Shown: positions 36,002-45,192, counted from the first letter of the stretch. The stretch is DNA of 64,000 bases from Thermus aquaticus (GCF_001280255.1 NZ_LHCI01000106.1:1403766-1467765); one strand, 5' to 3'. Numbers and translations: made by a program. Notes: generated by a model from the letters alone, not told the origin.

Positions 36002-38571
36002 CGGAGCCCTTTGAGCTTTTGAAGGCGGAGGTGGACCTCCTGGGCCGGCTCCTGGGGGAGGCCATCCGGAGGGTTTCCGGGGAGAGGTTTTTCGCCCTGG
36101 TGGAGGAGGTGCGCCTCCTGGCCAAGGCCAGGCGGCAGGGGGACGAGGGGGCGGGGGAGGCGCTTTTGAAGCGGGTGGGGACCCTCTCCACGGAGGAGGC
36201 CGAGGCCCTGGTGCGGGCCTTCACCCACTACTTCCACCTGGTGAACCTGGCGGAGGAGCGCCACCGGGTGCGGGTGAACCGGGTGCGGGCCCAGGCGGAG
36301 ACCCCCGAGAACCCCAGGCCCGAGGGCTTTTTGGCCCTGGCCCAGGCCCTGAAGGCCCGGGGGCTTTCCCTGGAGGAAGCCGAGGCCCACCTGAACCGGC
36401 TGGAGCTCCTCCTCACCTTCACCGCCCACCCCACGGAGACCCGCCGCCGCACCCTGCGCCACCACCTGGAGGCCTTACAGGGGGAGCTGGAGGAGGGGGA
36501 CAGGACCCGGCTCGAGGCCCGGGTGGCCCTCCTCTACGCCACCGAGGAGGTGCGCAAGGCCAGGCCCAGCGTGGAGGACGAGATCAAGGGGGGGCTTTAC
36601 TACCTGCCCACCACCCTCTGGCGGGCCATCCCCAAGGTGGTGGAGGGGCTGGAGACCGCCTTGGAGCGGGTCTACGGCAAGAGGCCCCGCCTCAAAAGCC
36701 CTGTCCGCTTCCGAAGCTGGATCGGCGGGGACCGGGATGGGAACCCCTTCGTGACCCCCGAGGTCACCCGTTTCGCCGCCCGCTACGCCCGCGAGGTGGC
36801 CAAGGAAAAGGTTCTGGAGGAGCTGGGAGCCTTGGTGCGGGACCTCTCCCTTTCCGAGGCCAAGGTGCCCGTGCCCCGGGAGGTGCGGGCGGGGGGCGAG
36901 GGGGTGGAGCGGTTCCCCGGAGAGCCCTACCGCCGCTTCTTCGCGCAAATCTACCGGAAGGTTTCCCAGGACGAGGCCACCACCGAGGAGCTCCTTTCCG
37001 CCCTGAAGGTGGCGGAAGGGGGGCTTAGGGCCGTGGGGCTTGAGGAGGTGGGGAGGAGCTTTTTGCGCCCCCTCGAGGCCCGCTTGAGCGCCTTCGGCCT
37101 GGAGCTCGCCCCCCTGGACCTTCGGGAGGAGTCGGGGAAGCTCCTCCTGGCCGCCGCCGAGCTCCTTCGCCTGGGCGGGGTCCACCCAGACTTCCTAAGC
37201 CTTTCCCCCGAGGCCCAGGAGGCCCTCCTCACCGAGGAGCTGAAGACGGCGAGGCCCCTCCTCCCCGTGGGGGAGGAGCCCCAGGAGGAGGCCCTGAGGG
37301 TGGCCCTGGGGGCCCTACGGGCCTGGCGGGACAAGGGGGCCCACGTGGTCTCCATGACCCACCACCCCGCCGACCTCCTCAGCGTCTTCCTCCTGGCCCG
37401 GGAGGTGGGGCTCTACCGCCCGGGTAAGCCCCTCCCCTTTGACGTGGTCCCCCTCTTTGAGACCCTGGAGGACCTCAGGCGGGCCCCCTTGGTCCTCCGC
37501 CGCCTCTTGGAGAACCCCGTCTTCCTGGCCCACGCCCGGGGCCGGGGCGGGGTGGAGGTCATGATCGGCTACTCCGACTCCAACAAGGACGCCGGCTTCC
37601 TCATGGCCAACCTGGCCCTCTACGAGGCCCAGGAGGCCTTAAGCCAGGTGGGGGAGGAGCGGAGGCTTCCCGTTCACTTCTTCCACGGCCGGGGCACCTC
37701 CACCGCCCGGGGGGGCGGCCCGGCGGGCCGGGCCATCGCCAGCCTCCCCCCAAGGAGCGTGGGCCGCCGCCTCCGCCTCACGGAGCAGGGGGAGGCCCTG
37801 GCGGACCGCTACAGCCACCCCGATCTGGCCGTGCGCCACCTGGAGCAGCTCCTCTTCCACTTCGCCCAGGCCGCCTTGGGGGACGGGGTGGAGCCTAAGC
37901 CCCACTGGCGGGAGGCTCTCTCTTGGGCGGGGGGGAGGAGCATGGCCCACTACCGGGCCCTCCTGGCGGAAGAGGGCTTTTTCCCTTTCTTTGAGGCCCT
38001 CACCCCTATCCGGGAGATCGGGGAGCTCCCCATCGCCAGCCGCCCCGTCTACCGCCACGGCCGGGTCAGGGACATCGGGGACCTCCGGGCCATCCCCTGG
38101 GTCATGGCCTGGACCCAGGTGCGCCTTCTTCTGCCGGGCTGGTACGGCCTCTCCGTCCTGGAAGAGCTTCCTTTGGAGCTTCTAAGGGAGATGTACCGGG
38201 AATGGCCCTTCTTCGCCACCACCCTGGAGAGCGCCGCCATGGCCCTGGCCAAGGCCGACCTGGGGGTAGCCCGGCTCTATTTGCGCCTGGTGCCCGAGGC
38301 CCTCCACCCCCTCTTTCACCGGATCGCCGAGGAGTACCTCCGCACCCAGGCCCTCCTGGAGGCCATCTTCCAGGCCCCTCTCCTCCACAACCAAAGGACC
38401 TTGGAGCGCCAGATCGCCCTCAGAAACCCCTACGTGGACCCCATCAACATCGTCCAGGTGGAGCTCCTAAGGCGCTACCGCGCCCCCGGGGGGCGGGAGG
38501 ACGAGGCCTTGAGGAAGGCCCTGCTCCTCTCCATCCTGGGGGTGGCGGCGGGCCTCAGGAACGCAGGGTAA
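35998..38571 (+). CDS. ppc: Phosphoenolpyruvate carboxylase
   Basis: Fixes bicarbonate on PEP to give oxaloacetate. 857 residues. Catalytic His in [15 protein letters not shown] (~137); [17 protein letters not shown] (~237); [17 protein letters not shown] (~520); the mobile loop [19 protein letters not shown] (~560), where the usual GRGG is GRGT. The chain ends in RNAG instead of the nearly universal RNTG. Both deviations lie in functionally important segments and would be worth checking against other Thermus enzymes. Start ATG overlaps the ymdB TGA. Confidence 0.95.
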   Translation: MTEPFELLKAEVDLLGRLLGEAIRRVSGERFFALVEEVRLLAKARRQGDEGAGEALLKRVGTLSTEEAEALVRAFTHYFHLVNLAEERHRVRVNRVRAQAETPENPRPEGFLALAQALKARGLSLEEAEAHLNRLELLLTFTAHPTETRRRTLRHHLEALQGELEEGDRTRLEARVALLYATEEVRKARPSVEDEIKGGLYYLPTTLWRAIPKVVEGLETALERVYGKRPRLKSPVRFRSWIGGDRDGNPFVTPEVTRFAARYAREVAKEKVLEELGALVRDLSLSEAKVPVPREVRAGGEGVERFPGEPYRRFFAQIYRKVSQDEATTEELLSALKVAEGGLRAVGLEEVGRSFLRPLEARLSAFGLELAPLDLREESGKLLLAAAELLRLGGVHPDFLSLSPEAQEALLTEELKTARPLLPVGEEPQEEALRVALGALRAWRDKGAHVVSMTHHPADLLSVFLLAREVGLYRPGKPLPFDVVPLFETLEDLRRAPLVLRRLLENPVFLAHARGRGGVEVMIGYSDSNKDAGFLMANLALYEAQEALSQVGEERRLPVHFFHGRGTSTARGGGPAGRAIASLPPRSVGRRLRLTEQGEALADRYSHPDLAVRHLEQLLFHFAQAALGDGVEPKPHWREALSWAGGRSMAHYRALLAEEGFFPFFEALTPIREIGELPIASRPVYRHGRVRDIGDLRAIPWVMAWTQVRLLLPGWYGLSVLEELPLELLREMYREWPFFATTLESAAMALAKADLGVARLYLRLVPEALHPLFHRIAEEYLRTQALLEAIFQAPLLHNQRTLERQIALRNPYVDPINIVQVELLRRYRAPGGREDEALRKALLLSILGVAAGLRNAG

Positions 38572-38572
38572 G

Positions 38573-39121
38573 ATGGGGTCCATGGAGCTTTTGGGCCACC
38601 ACCAGGACCAGCGGGTGGGGGTGTTCGTGGACACCCAGAACCTCTACCACTCCGCCCGGGACTACTACGAGCGGAACGTCAACTTTGAAAGCCTCCTCCG
38701 CTTCGCCGTGGGGGGAAGGCGCCTGGTCCGGGCCACGGCCTACGTGGTGGAGAAGGAGGGGGACACCTCGGCCTGGCCCTTCATCTACAAGCTTTCCACC
38801 ATCGGCTACCGGGTGCGGCGCATGTACCTGACGGTGAAGGAGACCGGGGAGGGCGGAAGGCCCATCTACGAGGGCAACTGGGACATGGGCATCGCCGCCG
38901 ACATGGTGCGCCTCATGCCCTACCTGGACGTGGTGGTCCTGGGGAGTGGGGACGGGGACTTTGTGGAGATCCTCGAGGTCCTCATGGAAAGGGGCATCCG
39001 GGTGGAGGTCATCGCCTTCCGGGAGACCACGGCTCAGAGGCTTATAGACGCCGTGGACCGCTTCGTCCACCTCCCCGAGATCCCCAACCCCTTCATGGAG
39101 CCCAAAAACCCCGAGCGCTAG
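38573..39121 (+). CDS. NYN-domain protein (LabA/DUF88, PIN-like putative RNase)
   Basis: 182 residues. The NYN acidic set is present: GVFVDTQNLYHSARDYY (~15), ADMVRLMPYLDVVVLGSGDGDFVEILEVLMERGIRVEVIAF (~110-150), where D-T-x-N, D and GSGDGDF make the PIN-like metal site. Start ATG 38573 or ATG 38582 (MELLGHH); a TAAGAT overlapping the ppc stop is seven nucleotides before the latter. Lies between ppc and queA in one co-directional run; role probably RNA turnover or maturation. Confidence 0.85.
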   Translation: MGSMELLGHHQDQRVGVFVDTQNLYHSARDYYERNVNFESLLRFAVGGRRLVRATAYVVEKEGDTSAWPFIYKLSTIGYRVRRMYLTVKETGEGGRPIYEGNWDMGIAADMVRLMPYLDVVVLGSGDGDFVEILEVLMERGIRVEVIAFRETTAQRLIDAVDRFVHLPEIPNPFMEPKNPER

Positions 39122-39124
39122 GCT

Positions 39125-40162
39125 ATGGCAGGACTGGAAGCTTACGATTACCACCTTCCTCCCGAGCTCATCGCCCAGGAAGGGGTGGAGCCCCGCGACC
39201 TGGCCCGGATGATGGTGGTCTACCGGGAAGGCCCCTTCCGGGTGGCGCACCGGCGGGTGCGGGACCTGCCGGAGTTCCTGCGCCCAGGGGACCTCCTGGT
39301 CTTCAACGAGAGCAAGGTGATCCCGGCCCGCCTCCTGGCCAGGAAGCCCACGGGGGGCAGGGTGGAGGTCCTTCTGGTGCGGGAAAGGGCCCCGGGCCTA
39401 TGGGAGGCCCTCCTGGGCCCCGCCAGGAGGGCCCCGGTGGGGACGGAGCTTTCCTTCCTCTCCCCCAGGGATTGGCGCCCGGTCCCGGGCCTGAAGGCGG
39501 AGGTGGTGGGGGTGGAGGCGGACGGGGTGCGCCTCCTCCAGATCCAGGGGGACCTCTTGGCCCACCTGGAGGAGGTGGGGGAGGTCCCCCTTCCCCCCTA
39601 CATCAAGGCCCAGATTCCCCTGGAGCGCTACCAGACCGTCTACGCCAAGCGCCCGGGCTCCGTGGCCGCCCCCACGGCGGGCCTCCACTTCACCCCGGAG
39701 CTTCTGGAAAGACTTCGGGAGATGGGGGTGGAGCTCCACTTCCTGACCCTCCACGTGGGGCCCGGCACCTTCCGGCCGGTGAAGGGGGATCCGGAGAAGC
39801 ACGCCATGCACCCCGAGCCCTACGAGATCCCCGAGGCCGCCGCCCTTGCGGTGAACCGGGCCAAGGCCGAGGGGAGGCGGGTCATCGCCGTGGGCACCAC
39901 GGTGGTGCGGGCCCTGGAGAGCGCCTACCGGGAAGGGAAGGGGGTGGCGGCGGGGGCGGGGGAGACCCGGCTCTTCATCCGCCCCCCCTACGCCTTCAAG
40001 GTCATAGACGGCCTCTTCACCAACTTCCACCTGCCCAGGTCCACCCTCCTCATGCTGGTGGCGGCCTTTTTGGGCTACGAGCGCACCATGGAGGCCTACC
40101 GTCTGGCCGTGGAAGAGGGCTACCGCTTTTATTCCCTGGGCGACGCCATGCTGATCCTCTGA
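39125..40162 (+). CDS. queA: S-adenosylmethionine:tRNA ribosyltransferase-isomerase
   Basis: Adds the cyclopentenediol moiety to preQ1-tRNA in queuosine synthesis. 345 residues. Signatures: YDYHLPPELIAQEGVEPRDLARMMVV at the N-terminus, LVFNESKVIPARL (~60), GSVAAPTAGLHFT (~180), VGPGTFRPVKGD (~213), GLFTNFHLPRSTLLMLVAAFLG (~295). No tgt or preQ1 gene in the window. Three bases after the NYN gene; overlaps the convergent pyrophosphatase-like gene by 34 bp. Confidence 0.95.
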   Translation: MAGLEAYDYHLPPELIAQEGVEPRDLARMMVVYREGPFRVAHRRVRDLPEFLRPGDLLVFNESKVIPARLLARKPTGGRVEVLLVRERAPGLWEALLGPARRAPVGTELSFLSPRDWRPVPGLKAEVVGVEADGVRLLQIQGDLLAHLEEVGEVPLPPYIKAQIPLERYQTVYAKRPGSVAAPTAGLHFTPELLERLREMGVELHFLTLHVGPGTFRPVKGDPEKHAMHPEPYEIPEAAALAVNRAKAEGRRVIAVGTTVVRALESAYREGKGVAAGAGETRLFIRPPYAFKVIDGLFTNFHLPRSTLLMLVAAFLGYERTMEAYRLAVEEGYRFYSLGDAMLIL

Positions 40163-40524
40163 AGGAAGTCCAAGGCGGCCTCCTTGGGAAGGAGGGTGGG
40201 CCGCCTTTCCGGAGCGAACCAGGCGAGGAGGGGGGCCACGTCCTCATCCGGGGCGGAATCTTGGGGGGCCAGGAGGACCTTGTGGTCGCCGTCCTCGAGG
40301 TGAAGCAGGCCCACCACCTCGCCCTCCGCCTCGCCCAGGGGGTGGGGAGGTCCCAGGAGCGCGGCGTCCACCTCCTCCCCGTCGGCAGGGTTCAGGAGGC
40401 CCGGGATGAGGCCGTAGTTGACCGGGGCGGGCCGGTCCTCGCCCACCGGGACGAGCCTTCCCTCCTTCCAGGCGTGCCGGAGGGGGCTTCCCTTGGTCCA
40501 CTCCACGATCATCCGGAGGCGCAT
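40129..40524 (-). CDS. Inorganic pyrophosphatase-like protein, short and divergent
   Basis: 131 residues resembling the core of family I soluble pyrophosphatase: RPAPVNYGLIPGLLNPADGEEVDAALL aligns with the canonical P-x-NYG-x-(I/L)-x-x-T ... DGDPVDVLV, and EVVGLLHLEDGDHKVLLAP with V-x-GVLKM-D-x-x-x-D-x-K-L-(V/I)-AVP. Deviations: DGDPVD is DGEEVD (central Asp to Glu), and the N-terminal Lys/Glu substrate residues (K-Y-E in E. coli) look replaced (PLRHAW). Total length is ~45 residues short. It starts two bases after the mgtE stop, so it is co-translated with a Mg channel. Confidence 0.7.
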   Translation of the reverse strand: MRLRMIVEWTKGSPLRHAWKEGRLVPVGEDRPAPVNYGLIPGLLNPADGEEVDAALLGPPHPLGEAEGEVVGLLHLEDGDHKVLLAPQDSAPDEDVAPLLAWFAPERRPTLLPKEAALDFLQRISMASPRE

Positions 40525-40526
40525 GG

Positions 40527-41873
40527 CTAAATGCCCAGGATCAGCCGGGCCACGCTCAGGTAGATGAGGAGGCCGATCACGTCGGAGAGGGTGGCGATAA
40601 GGGGGTTGGAGACCAGGGCCGGGTCCACGCCGAGCCGCCTTAGGACCATGGGGAGCGTGGAGCCCACCAGGTTGGCGAAGAGGACCAGGAGGAAAAGGGA
40701 CAGGCCCACCACGGGGATGAGGGGGCCATAGCCGTCCAGCCCCACCTTGATGAGGAGGACAGAGGCCAGGGTGAGGCCTAAAAGGCTTCCCACCACCGTT
40801 TCCTTGAATAGGACCCGCCGCCAGTCCCTGAGGTCCAGGTCCCGGGTGGCCAGGGCCCGGATGATGAGGGTGGCCGACTGGTTGCCCGTGTTCCCCCCGG
40901 TGCCTATGAGGACGGGCACGTAAAAGGCCAGGGCGGTGACGGCCTCCAGGACGCTTTCAAAGCCCTGCAGGATGGAGCTGGTCACCATCCCGGTCAGGAT
41001 CAGGATGATGAGCCAGCGCACCCGGGCCAGCCAGAGCTGGAGCGGCGAGGCCTGGCTGTAGACCAGGTCGGGCACGTCCACGGCGGCCAGCTTGTGGATG
41101 TCCTCGGTGGCCTCCTCCTCCAGCACGTCCAGGACGTCGTCCACGGTGACGATGCCCACGAGGTGCCCCTCCTCGTCCACCACCGGCAGCACGGTGAAGT
41201 CGTAGTCGGCCATGAGGCGGGCCACCTCCTCCTGGTCGGTGTCGGTGCGGACGTAGACCACCTTGGGGTTCATGATCTCGGCCACCTTGGTCCTGGGGTC
41301 GGCCACGATCAGGTCCCTCAGGGAAAGCACGCCCATGAGCCGGCCCTCCTCGTCCACCACGTAGAGGTAGTAGATGGTCTCGGCGTCGGGGGCGGCCCGG
41401 CGCAGGAAGCGGAGGACGTCCTCCACAGCCATGGAGGCCCGCACGGCCACGTACTCCGGAGTCATGAGGCCGCCGGCCTCGTCCTCCTCGTACTGGGTGA
41501 GCTCCTCCACCTCGGCCCGGGTTTCGGGGTCCAGGGCCTCCTTGAGCTTCCTGGCCAGGGCAGGGTCCTCCTCCTCCACCGCCTGAAGGGCATCGGCCAG
41601 GTCGTCCAGGGAGAGCTCCTCTAAAAGCTCCTGGACCCGCCAAGGGGGGAGGGTCTTCAGGTACTCGGCCTGGTCCTCGGGGGGGAGGTTGGAGAAGACC
41701 TCGGCCGCCCTCTCCTTGGGGAGGAGGGTGAGGAGGACGTAGCGGTGCTCCCCGTTGAGGTCATCCCAGATGAGGAGGAGGTCCTGGGGATGGGCCTCCT
41801 CCAGAAGCCGCTTCAGGCTGAGGGTGTCGCCCTCTTCCAGGGCCTTCAGGATGGGGGAAAGAATCTTTTCCAT
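40527..41873 (-). CDS. mgtE: Magnesium transporter MgtE
   Basis: Mg2+ channel, 448 residues, the same architecture as the crystallised Thermus protein: N-terminal superhelical domain (~1-130), two CBS domains (MTPEYVAVRASMAVEDVLRFLR ~137 and MNPKVVYVRTDTDQEEVARLMADYDFTVLPVVD ~200) that gate by Mg2+ binding, a plug helix, and five transmembrane helices from ~280 with the pore-region PVLIGTGGNTGNQSATLIIRAL. Its leader contains a bistable hairpin system. Confidence 0.96.
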   Translation of the reverse strand: MEKILSPILKALEEGDTLSLKRLLEEAHPQDLLLIWDDLNGEHRYVLLTLLPKERAAEVFSNLPPEDQAEYLKTLPPWRVQELLEELSLDDLADALQAVEEEDPALARKLKEALDPETRAEVEELTQYEEDEAGGLMTPEYVAVRASMAVEDVLRFLRRAAPDAETIYYLYVVDEEGRLMGVLSLRDLIVADPRTKVAEIMNPKVVYVRTDTDQEEVARLMADYDFTVLPVVDEEGHLVGIVTVDDVLDVLEEEATEDIHKLAAVDVPDLVYSQASPLQLWLARVRWLIILILTGMVTSSILQGFESVLEAVTALAFYVPVLIGTGGNTGNQSATLIIRALATRDLDLRDWRRVLFKETVVGSLLGLTLASVLLIKVGLDGYGPLIPVVGLSLFLLVLFANLVGSTLPMVLRRLGVDPALVSNPLIATLSDVIGLLIYLSVARLILGI

Positions 41874-41989
41874 GGGCGGCCTCCTTTCTCGCCGAAGGCC
41901 GCCCGGAGGCGGCCTTCAGGGCCTGGGACTCGAGGGCAGAGCCTCGCGCATACCTCTTCTAAGCTAAGGGCAGGGCCTTTTCCCGTCAA
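41874..41989 (-). promoter_or_regulatory. mgtE promoter and bistable 5' leader (candidate RNA switch)
   Basis: Promoter on the minus strand: TTGACG (41989-41984), 17-bp spacer, TAGCTT (41966-41961), predicting an ~80-nt leader. Near its 3' end GAAGGCCGCC and GGCGGCCTTC form a perfect 10-bp hairpin (41917-41894, TCCG loop). The second arm extended, GGGCGGCCT (41904-41896), is also perfectly complementary to AGGCCGCCC (41882-41874), which overlaps the Shine-Dalgarno AAAGGAGG (41887-41880) and abuts the ATG. One fold exposes, the other hides, the ribosome site. I do not see the M-box magnesium riboswitch consensus. Confidence 0.6.
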
Positions 41990-42022
41990 CCCGGCCCGCT
42001 AGAAATGTGCGAAAAATTGAGG

Positions 42023-42052
42023 TTGACACGCTCAAGGGGGGTGCCCTATCCT
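42023..42052 (+). promoter_or_regulatory. ffh promoter
   Basis: TTGACA (42023-42028), an 18-bp spacer and TATCCT (42047-42052): the best sigma-A match in the window. It gives a leader of about 23 nt with GGAGGGG before the ffh ATG. Confidence 0.8.
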
Positions 42053-42081
42053 GAAGCCCGGCCCTTGGGGCCAGGAGGGGC

Positions 42082-43374
42082 ATGTTCCAACAGCTTTCGG
42101 CGCGACTGCAAGAGGCCATCGGCCGCCTTAGGGGGCGGGGCCGGATCACCGAGGAGGACCTGAAGGCCACCCTCAGGGAGATCCGCCGGGCCCTCATGGA
42201 CGCCGATGTCAACCTGGAGGTGGCCCGGGACTTCGTGGAGCGGGTGCGGGAGGAGGCCTTGGGGAAGCAGGTCCTGGAGAGCCTCACCCCCGCCGAGGTG
42301 ATCCTGGCCACCGTCTACGAGGCCCTCAAGGAGGCCCTGGGGGGCGAGGCCAGGCTCCCTGTCCTCAAGGACAGGAACCTCTGGTTCCTGGTGGGCCTCC
42401 AGGGCTCCGGCAAGACCACCACCGCCGCCAAGCTGGCCCTCTACTACAAGGGCAAGGGGAGGAGGCCCCTCTTGGTGGCCGCCGACACCCAGAGGCCCGC
42501 CGCCAGGGAGCAACTAAGGCTTCTGGGCGAGAAGGTGGGCGTGCCCGTGCTGGAGGTGATGGACGGGGAGTCCCCTGAGTCCATCCGCCGCCGGGTGGAG
42601 GAGAAGGCCCGCCTCGAGGCCCGGGACCTGATCCTGGTGGACACCGCCGGCCGCCTGCAGATTGACGAGCCCCTCATGGGGGAGCTGGCCCGCCTCAAGG
42701 AGGTCCTTGGCCCGGACGAGGTTCTCCTGGTCCTGGACGCCATGACCGGGCAGGAAGCCCTTTCCGTGGCCAGGGCCTTTGACGAGAAGGTGGGGGTCAC
42801 GGGCCTCGTCCTCACCAAGCTGGACGGGGATGCCCGGGGCGGGGCGGCCCTTTCCGCCCGCCACGTGACGGGCAAGCCCATCTACTTCGCCGGGGTTTCC
42901 GAGAAGCCGGAGGGCCTGGAGCCCTTCTACCCCGAGCGCCTGGCGGGCCGCATCCTGGGCATGGGGGACGTGGCCAGCCTGGCGGAGAAGGTGCGGGCGG
43001 CGGGGCTGGAGGCGGAGGCGCCCAAGTCCGCCAAGGAGCTTTCCCTGGAGGACTTCCTCAAGCAGATGCAGAACCTCAAGCGCCTGGGCCCCTTCTCCGA
43101 GATCCTGGGCCTCCTGCCCGGGGTTCCCCAGGGGCTTAAGGTGGACGAGAAGGCCATAAAGCGCCTGGAGGCCATCGTCCTCTCCATGACCCCCGAGGAG
43201 CGCAAAGACCCCCGCATCCTAAACGGTTCCCGGCGCAAGCGCATCGCCAAGGGAAGCGGGACCTCGGTCCAGGAGGTCAACCGCTTCATCAAGGCATTTG
43301 AGGAGATGAAGGCCCTAATGAAGTCCCTGGAGAAGAAGAAGGGCCGGGGACTCATGGGAATGTTCAGGAGGTAA
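42082..43374 (+). CDS. ffh: Signal recognition particle GTPase Ffh
   Basis: Targets membrane proteins co-translationally. 430 residues: N domain (1-~90), G domain with [15 protein letters not shown] (G1 ~105), [20 protein letters not shown] (G3 ~187), [10 protein letters not shown] (G4 ~245), and a Met-rich M domain ([49 protein letters not shown]) that binds 4.5S RNA. First gene of ffh-rpsP-khpA-rimM-trmD-rplS. rpsP follows after 7 bp. Confidence 0.97.
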   Translation: MFQQLSARLQEAIGRLRGRGRITEEDLKATLREIRRALMDADVNLEVARDFVERVREEALGKQVLESLTPAEVILATVYEALKEALGGEARLPVLKDRNLWFLVGLQGSGKTTTAAKLALYYKGKGRRPLLVAADTQRPAAREQLRLLGEKVGVPVLEVMDGESPESIRRRVEEKARLEARDLILVDTAGRLQIDEPLMGELARLKEVLGPDEVLLVLDAMTGQEALSVARAFDEKVGVTGLVLTKLDGDARGGAALSARHVTGKPIYFAGVSEKPEGLEPFYPERLAGRILGMGDVASLAEKVRAAGLEAEAPKSAKELSLEDFLKQMQNLKRLGPFSEILGLLPGVPQGLKVDEKAIKRLEAIVLSMTPEERKDPRILNGSRRKRIAKGSGTSVQEVNRFIKAFEEMKALMKSLEKKKGRGLMGMFRR

Positions 43375-43381
43375 AGGAAAA

Positions 43382-43645
43382 ATGGTCAAGATCAGGCTTT
43401 CTCGGTTCGGCTCCAAGCACAACCCCCACTACCGCATCGTGGTCACCGATGTCCGCAGGAAGCGGGACGGCGCCTACATTGAGAAGATCGGCTACTACGA
43501 CCCCAGGAAGACCACCCCGGACTGGCTCAAGGTGGACGTGGAGCGGGCCCGGTACTGGCTTTCCGTGGGGGCACAGCCCACGGACACCGCCCGGAGGCTC
43601 CTCCGCCAGGCGGGGGTCTTCCGGCAGGAGACCCAGGGGGCCTAA
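43382..43645 (+). CDS. rpsP: 30S ribosomal protein S16
   Basis: 87 residues: [21 protein letters not shown], then [42 protein letters not shown], the complete S16 core. The ribosome site is inside the end of ffh (AGGAGGTAAAGG). A strong terminator-like hairpin lies immediately after the stop. Confidence 0.97.
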   Translation: MVKIRLSRFGSKHNPHYRIVVTDVRRKRDGAYIEKIGYYDPRKTTPDWLKVDVERARYWLSVGAQPTDTARRLLRQAGVFRQETQGA

Positions 43646-43658
43646 AGGAGCGCCCCCC

Positions 43659-43690
43659 GCGCCCGGGGCATCCCCGGGCGCTTTTCCTTT
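43659..43690 (+). terminator. Intrinsic terminator between rpsP and khpA
   Basis: GCGCCCGGGG (43659-43668), loop CAT, CCCCGGGCGC (43672-43681), then TTTTCCTTT. It sits in the middle of an otherwise tight gene series and ends four bases before the khpA ATG, so the downstream genes must depend on read-through or on a promoter not seen here. Confidence 0.8.
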
Positions 43691-43693
43691 ACC

Positions 43694-43921
43694 ATGAAAG
43701 CTATGAAGGACCTGGTGGAGTATTTGGCCAAGAGCGTGGTGGACCGCCCAGAGGCGGTCCGGGTCCAGGAAAGGCGTGGGCGGGAAGGGCCCGTTTACCT
43801 GGTGGAGGTGGCCCCCGAGGACAAGGGGCGCCTCATCGGCAAGGGGGGGCGGGTCATTGAGTCCATCCGCACCCTGGTGCGGGCCTACGCCAAGCGCAAG
43901 GTGGGCGTGGAGGTGCGGTGA
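43694..43921 (+). CDS. khpA: KH-domain RNA-binding protein KhpA (YlqC)
   Basis: 75 residues, a single KH domain: MKDLVEYLAKSVVDRPEAVRVQE, then EVAPEDKGRLIGKGGRVIESIRTLVRAYAKRK with the RNA-binding GKGG loop (~51). In other bacteria it pairs with KhpB and acts as an RNA chaperone; the rpsP-khpA-rimM order is widely conserved. Start could be ATG 43694 or ATG 43703; neither has a ribosome site, since the preceding bases are the terminator T-tract. Confidence 0.9.
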   Translation: MKAMKDLVEYLAKSVVDRPEAVRVQERRGREGPVYLVEVAPEDKGRLIGKGGRVIESIRTLVRAYAKRKVGVEVR

Positions 43922-44415
43922 TGGCGGGGCGTCTGGTGGAGATCGGCCGTTTCGGCGCCCCCTACGCCCTGGCGGGCGGGCTGAAGTTCCGGGGGGAGCC
44001 GGTGGTGGCCCATCTAACGCGCATCTACGTGGAGGGGCACGGCTGGCGGGCGGTGGAGGACCTCTACCAGGTGGGGGAGGAGCTGGTGGTGCACCTAGCC
44101 GGGGTCTCCACCCGGGAGCTGGCGGAGGCCTTGGTGGGCCTTCGCGTCTACGCCGAGGTGGCCGACCTCCCTCCCCTCGAGGAGGGCCAGTACTACTACT
44201 TCGCCCTCATCGGCCTTCCCGTCTACGTGGAGGGGCAGAAGGTGGGGGAGGTGGCCGACATCCTGGACGCCGGGGCCCAGGACGTGCTAGTGATCCGGGG
44301 GGTGGGGGAGAGGCTCAGGGACCGGGCCGAGCGCCTGGTGCCCCTCCAGGCCCCTTACGTGCGGGTGGAGGCGGAGGGCATCCACGTGGAGCCCATCCCC
44401 GGCCTCTTTGACTGA
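43921..44415 (+). CDS. rimM: Ribosome maturation factor RimM
   Basis: Assists 30S head assembly with S19. 164 residues: N-terminal RimM domain (LVEIGRFGAPYALAGGLKFRG, ~3-23) and C-terminal PRC barrel (YYYFALIGLPVYVEGQKVGEVADILDAGAQDVLVIRG, ~94-130). The usual G-x-x-G-I-x-G-x-v motif is changed to APYALAGGLKF. ATG overlaps the khpA stop as TGATG. Confidence 0.93.
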   Translation: MAGRLVEIGRFGAPYALAGGLKFRGEPVVAHLTRIYVEGHGWRAVEDLYQVGEELVVHLAGVSTRELAEALVGLRVYAEVADLPPLEEGQYYYFALIGLPVYVEGQKVGEVADILDAGAQDVLVIRGVGERLRDRAERLVPLQAPYVRVEAEGIHVEPIPGLFD

Positions 44416-45135
44416 ATGCGCTACACCTTCATCACCCTCTTTCCCCAGCTGATCCGTCCCTGGCTGGAGGAGTCCTTGATCGCCAAGGCCTTGCAGCGGG
44501 GGCTTCTTTCGGCGGAGGTGGTGGACCTCCGGGCCTTCGGCCTGGGGCGGCACCGCAGCGTGGACGACACCCCCTATGGGGGCGGGGCGGGGATGGTGAT
44601 TCGGGCCGACGTGGCGGTGGCGGCCATAGAGTCGGCCCTGCCGGCCGACGAGGTCATCCTCCTCTCCCCGGCGGGCAGGCCCTTTACCCAGGAGGTGGCC
44701 GAGGAGCTTTCCCGGAAGGAGCACCTGGTCCTCCTCTGTGGGCGGTACGAGGGGTTTGACGCCCGGGTGGAGGCCTTTGTGACCAGGAGCCTCTCCATCG
44801 GGGACTACGTGCTCATGGGGGGGGAGGTGGCGGCCTTGGCGGTCCTCGAGGCCACGGCCCGCCTGGTGCCCGGGGTGATCGGGGACCCCATGAGCCACCG
44901 GGAGGACTCCTTCGTGCGGGGCCTTCTGGACTACCCCCACTACACCAGGCCCCCGGAGTTCCGGGGCCTAAAGGTGCCGGAGGTGCTCCTTTCGGGAGAC
45001 CACGAGGCCGTGGCCCGCTTCCGCCGCAAGGAGGCGTTAAAGCGCACCTTGGAGCTAAGGCCCGAGCTCCTCTTGCGGGCCAGGATCGGGGCCCTGGAGG
45101 CCGGGTGGCTTGCGGAGATGGACCGGGAAGGGTAA
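44416..45135 (+). CDS. trmD: tRNA (guanine-37-N1)-methyltransferase TrmD
   Basis: Makes m1G37, preventing +1 frameshifting. 239 residues: [38 protein letters not shown] (~55), the SPOUT knot [15 protein letters not shown] (~111) and [20 protein letters not shown] (~131), and [25 protein letters not shown] (~175). The ATG directly follows the rimM stop. Confidence 0.97.
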   Translation: MRYTFITLFPQLIRPWLEESLIAKALQRGLLSAEVVDLRAFGLGRHRSVDDTPYGGGAGMVIRADVAVAAIESALPADEVILLSPAGRPFTQEVAEELSRKEHLVLLCGRYEGFDARVEAFVTRSLSIGDYVLMGGEVAALAVLEATARLVPGVIGDPMSHREDSFVRGLLDYPHYTRPPEFRGLKVPEVLLSGDHEAVARFRRKEALKRTLELRPELLLRARIGALEAGWLAEMDREG

Positions 45136-45155
45136 ACTTAGGTCTGTTTGCCCAC

Positions 45156-45171
45156 GAACCCCTAAGGGTTC
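45156..45171 (+). promoter_or_regulatory. Inverted repeat in the rplS leader
   Basis: GAACCC-CTAA-GGGTTC, a perfect 6-bp stem with a 4-nt loop between trmD and rplS, followed by a GGGAGG ribosome site. No T-run. Possibly an RNA processing or L19 control element; inferred. Confidence 0.35.
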
Positions 45172-45192
45172 CTCTGGGATGGGAGGCATAGG

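Noticed and set aside
41874-41990. M-box (ykoK) magnesium riboswitch before mgtE
   Set aside because: The leader is only about 80 nt and the conserved M-box blocks are not visible; the hairpin switch described above is a different structure.
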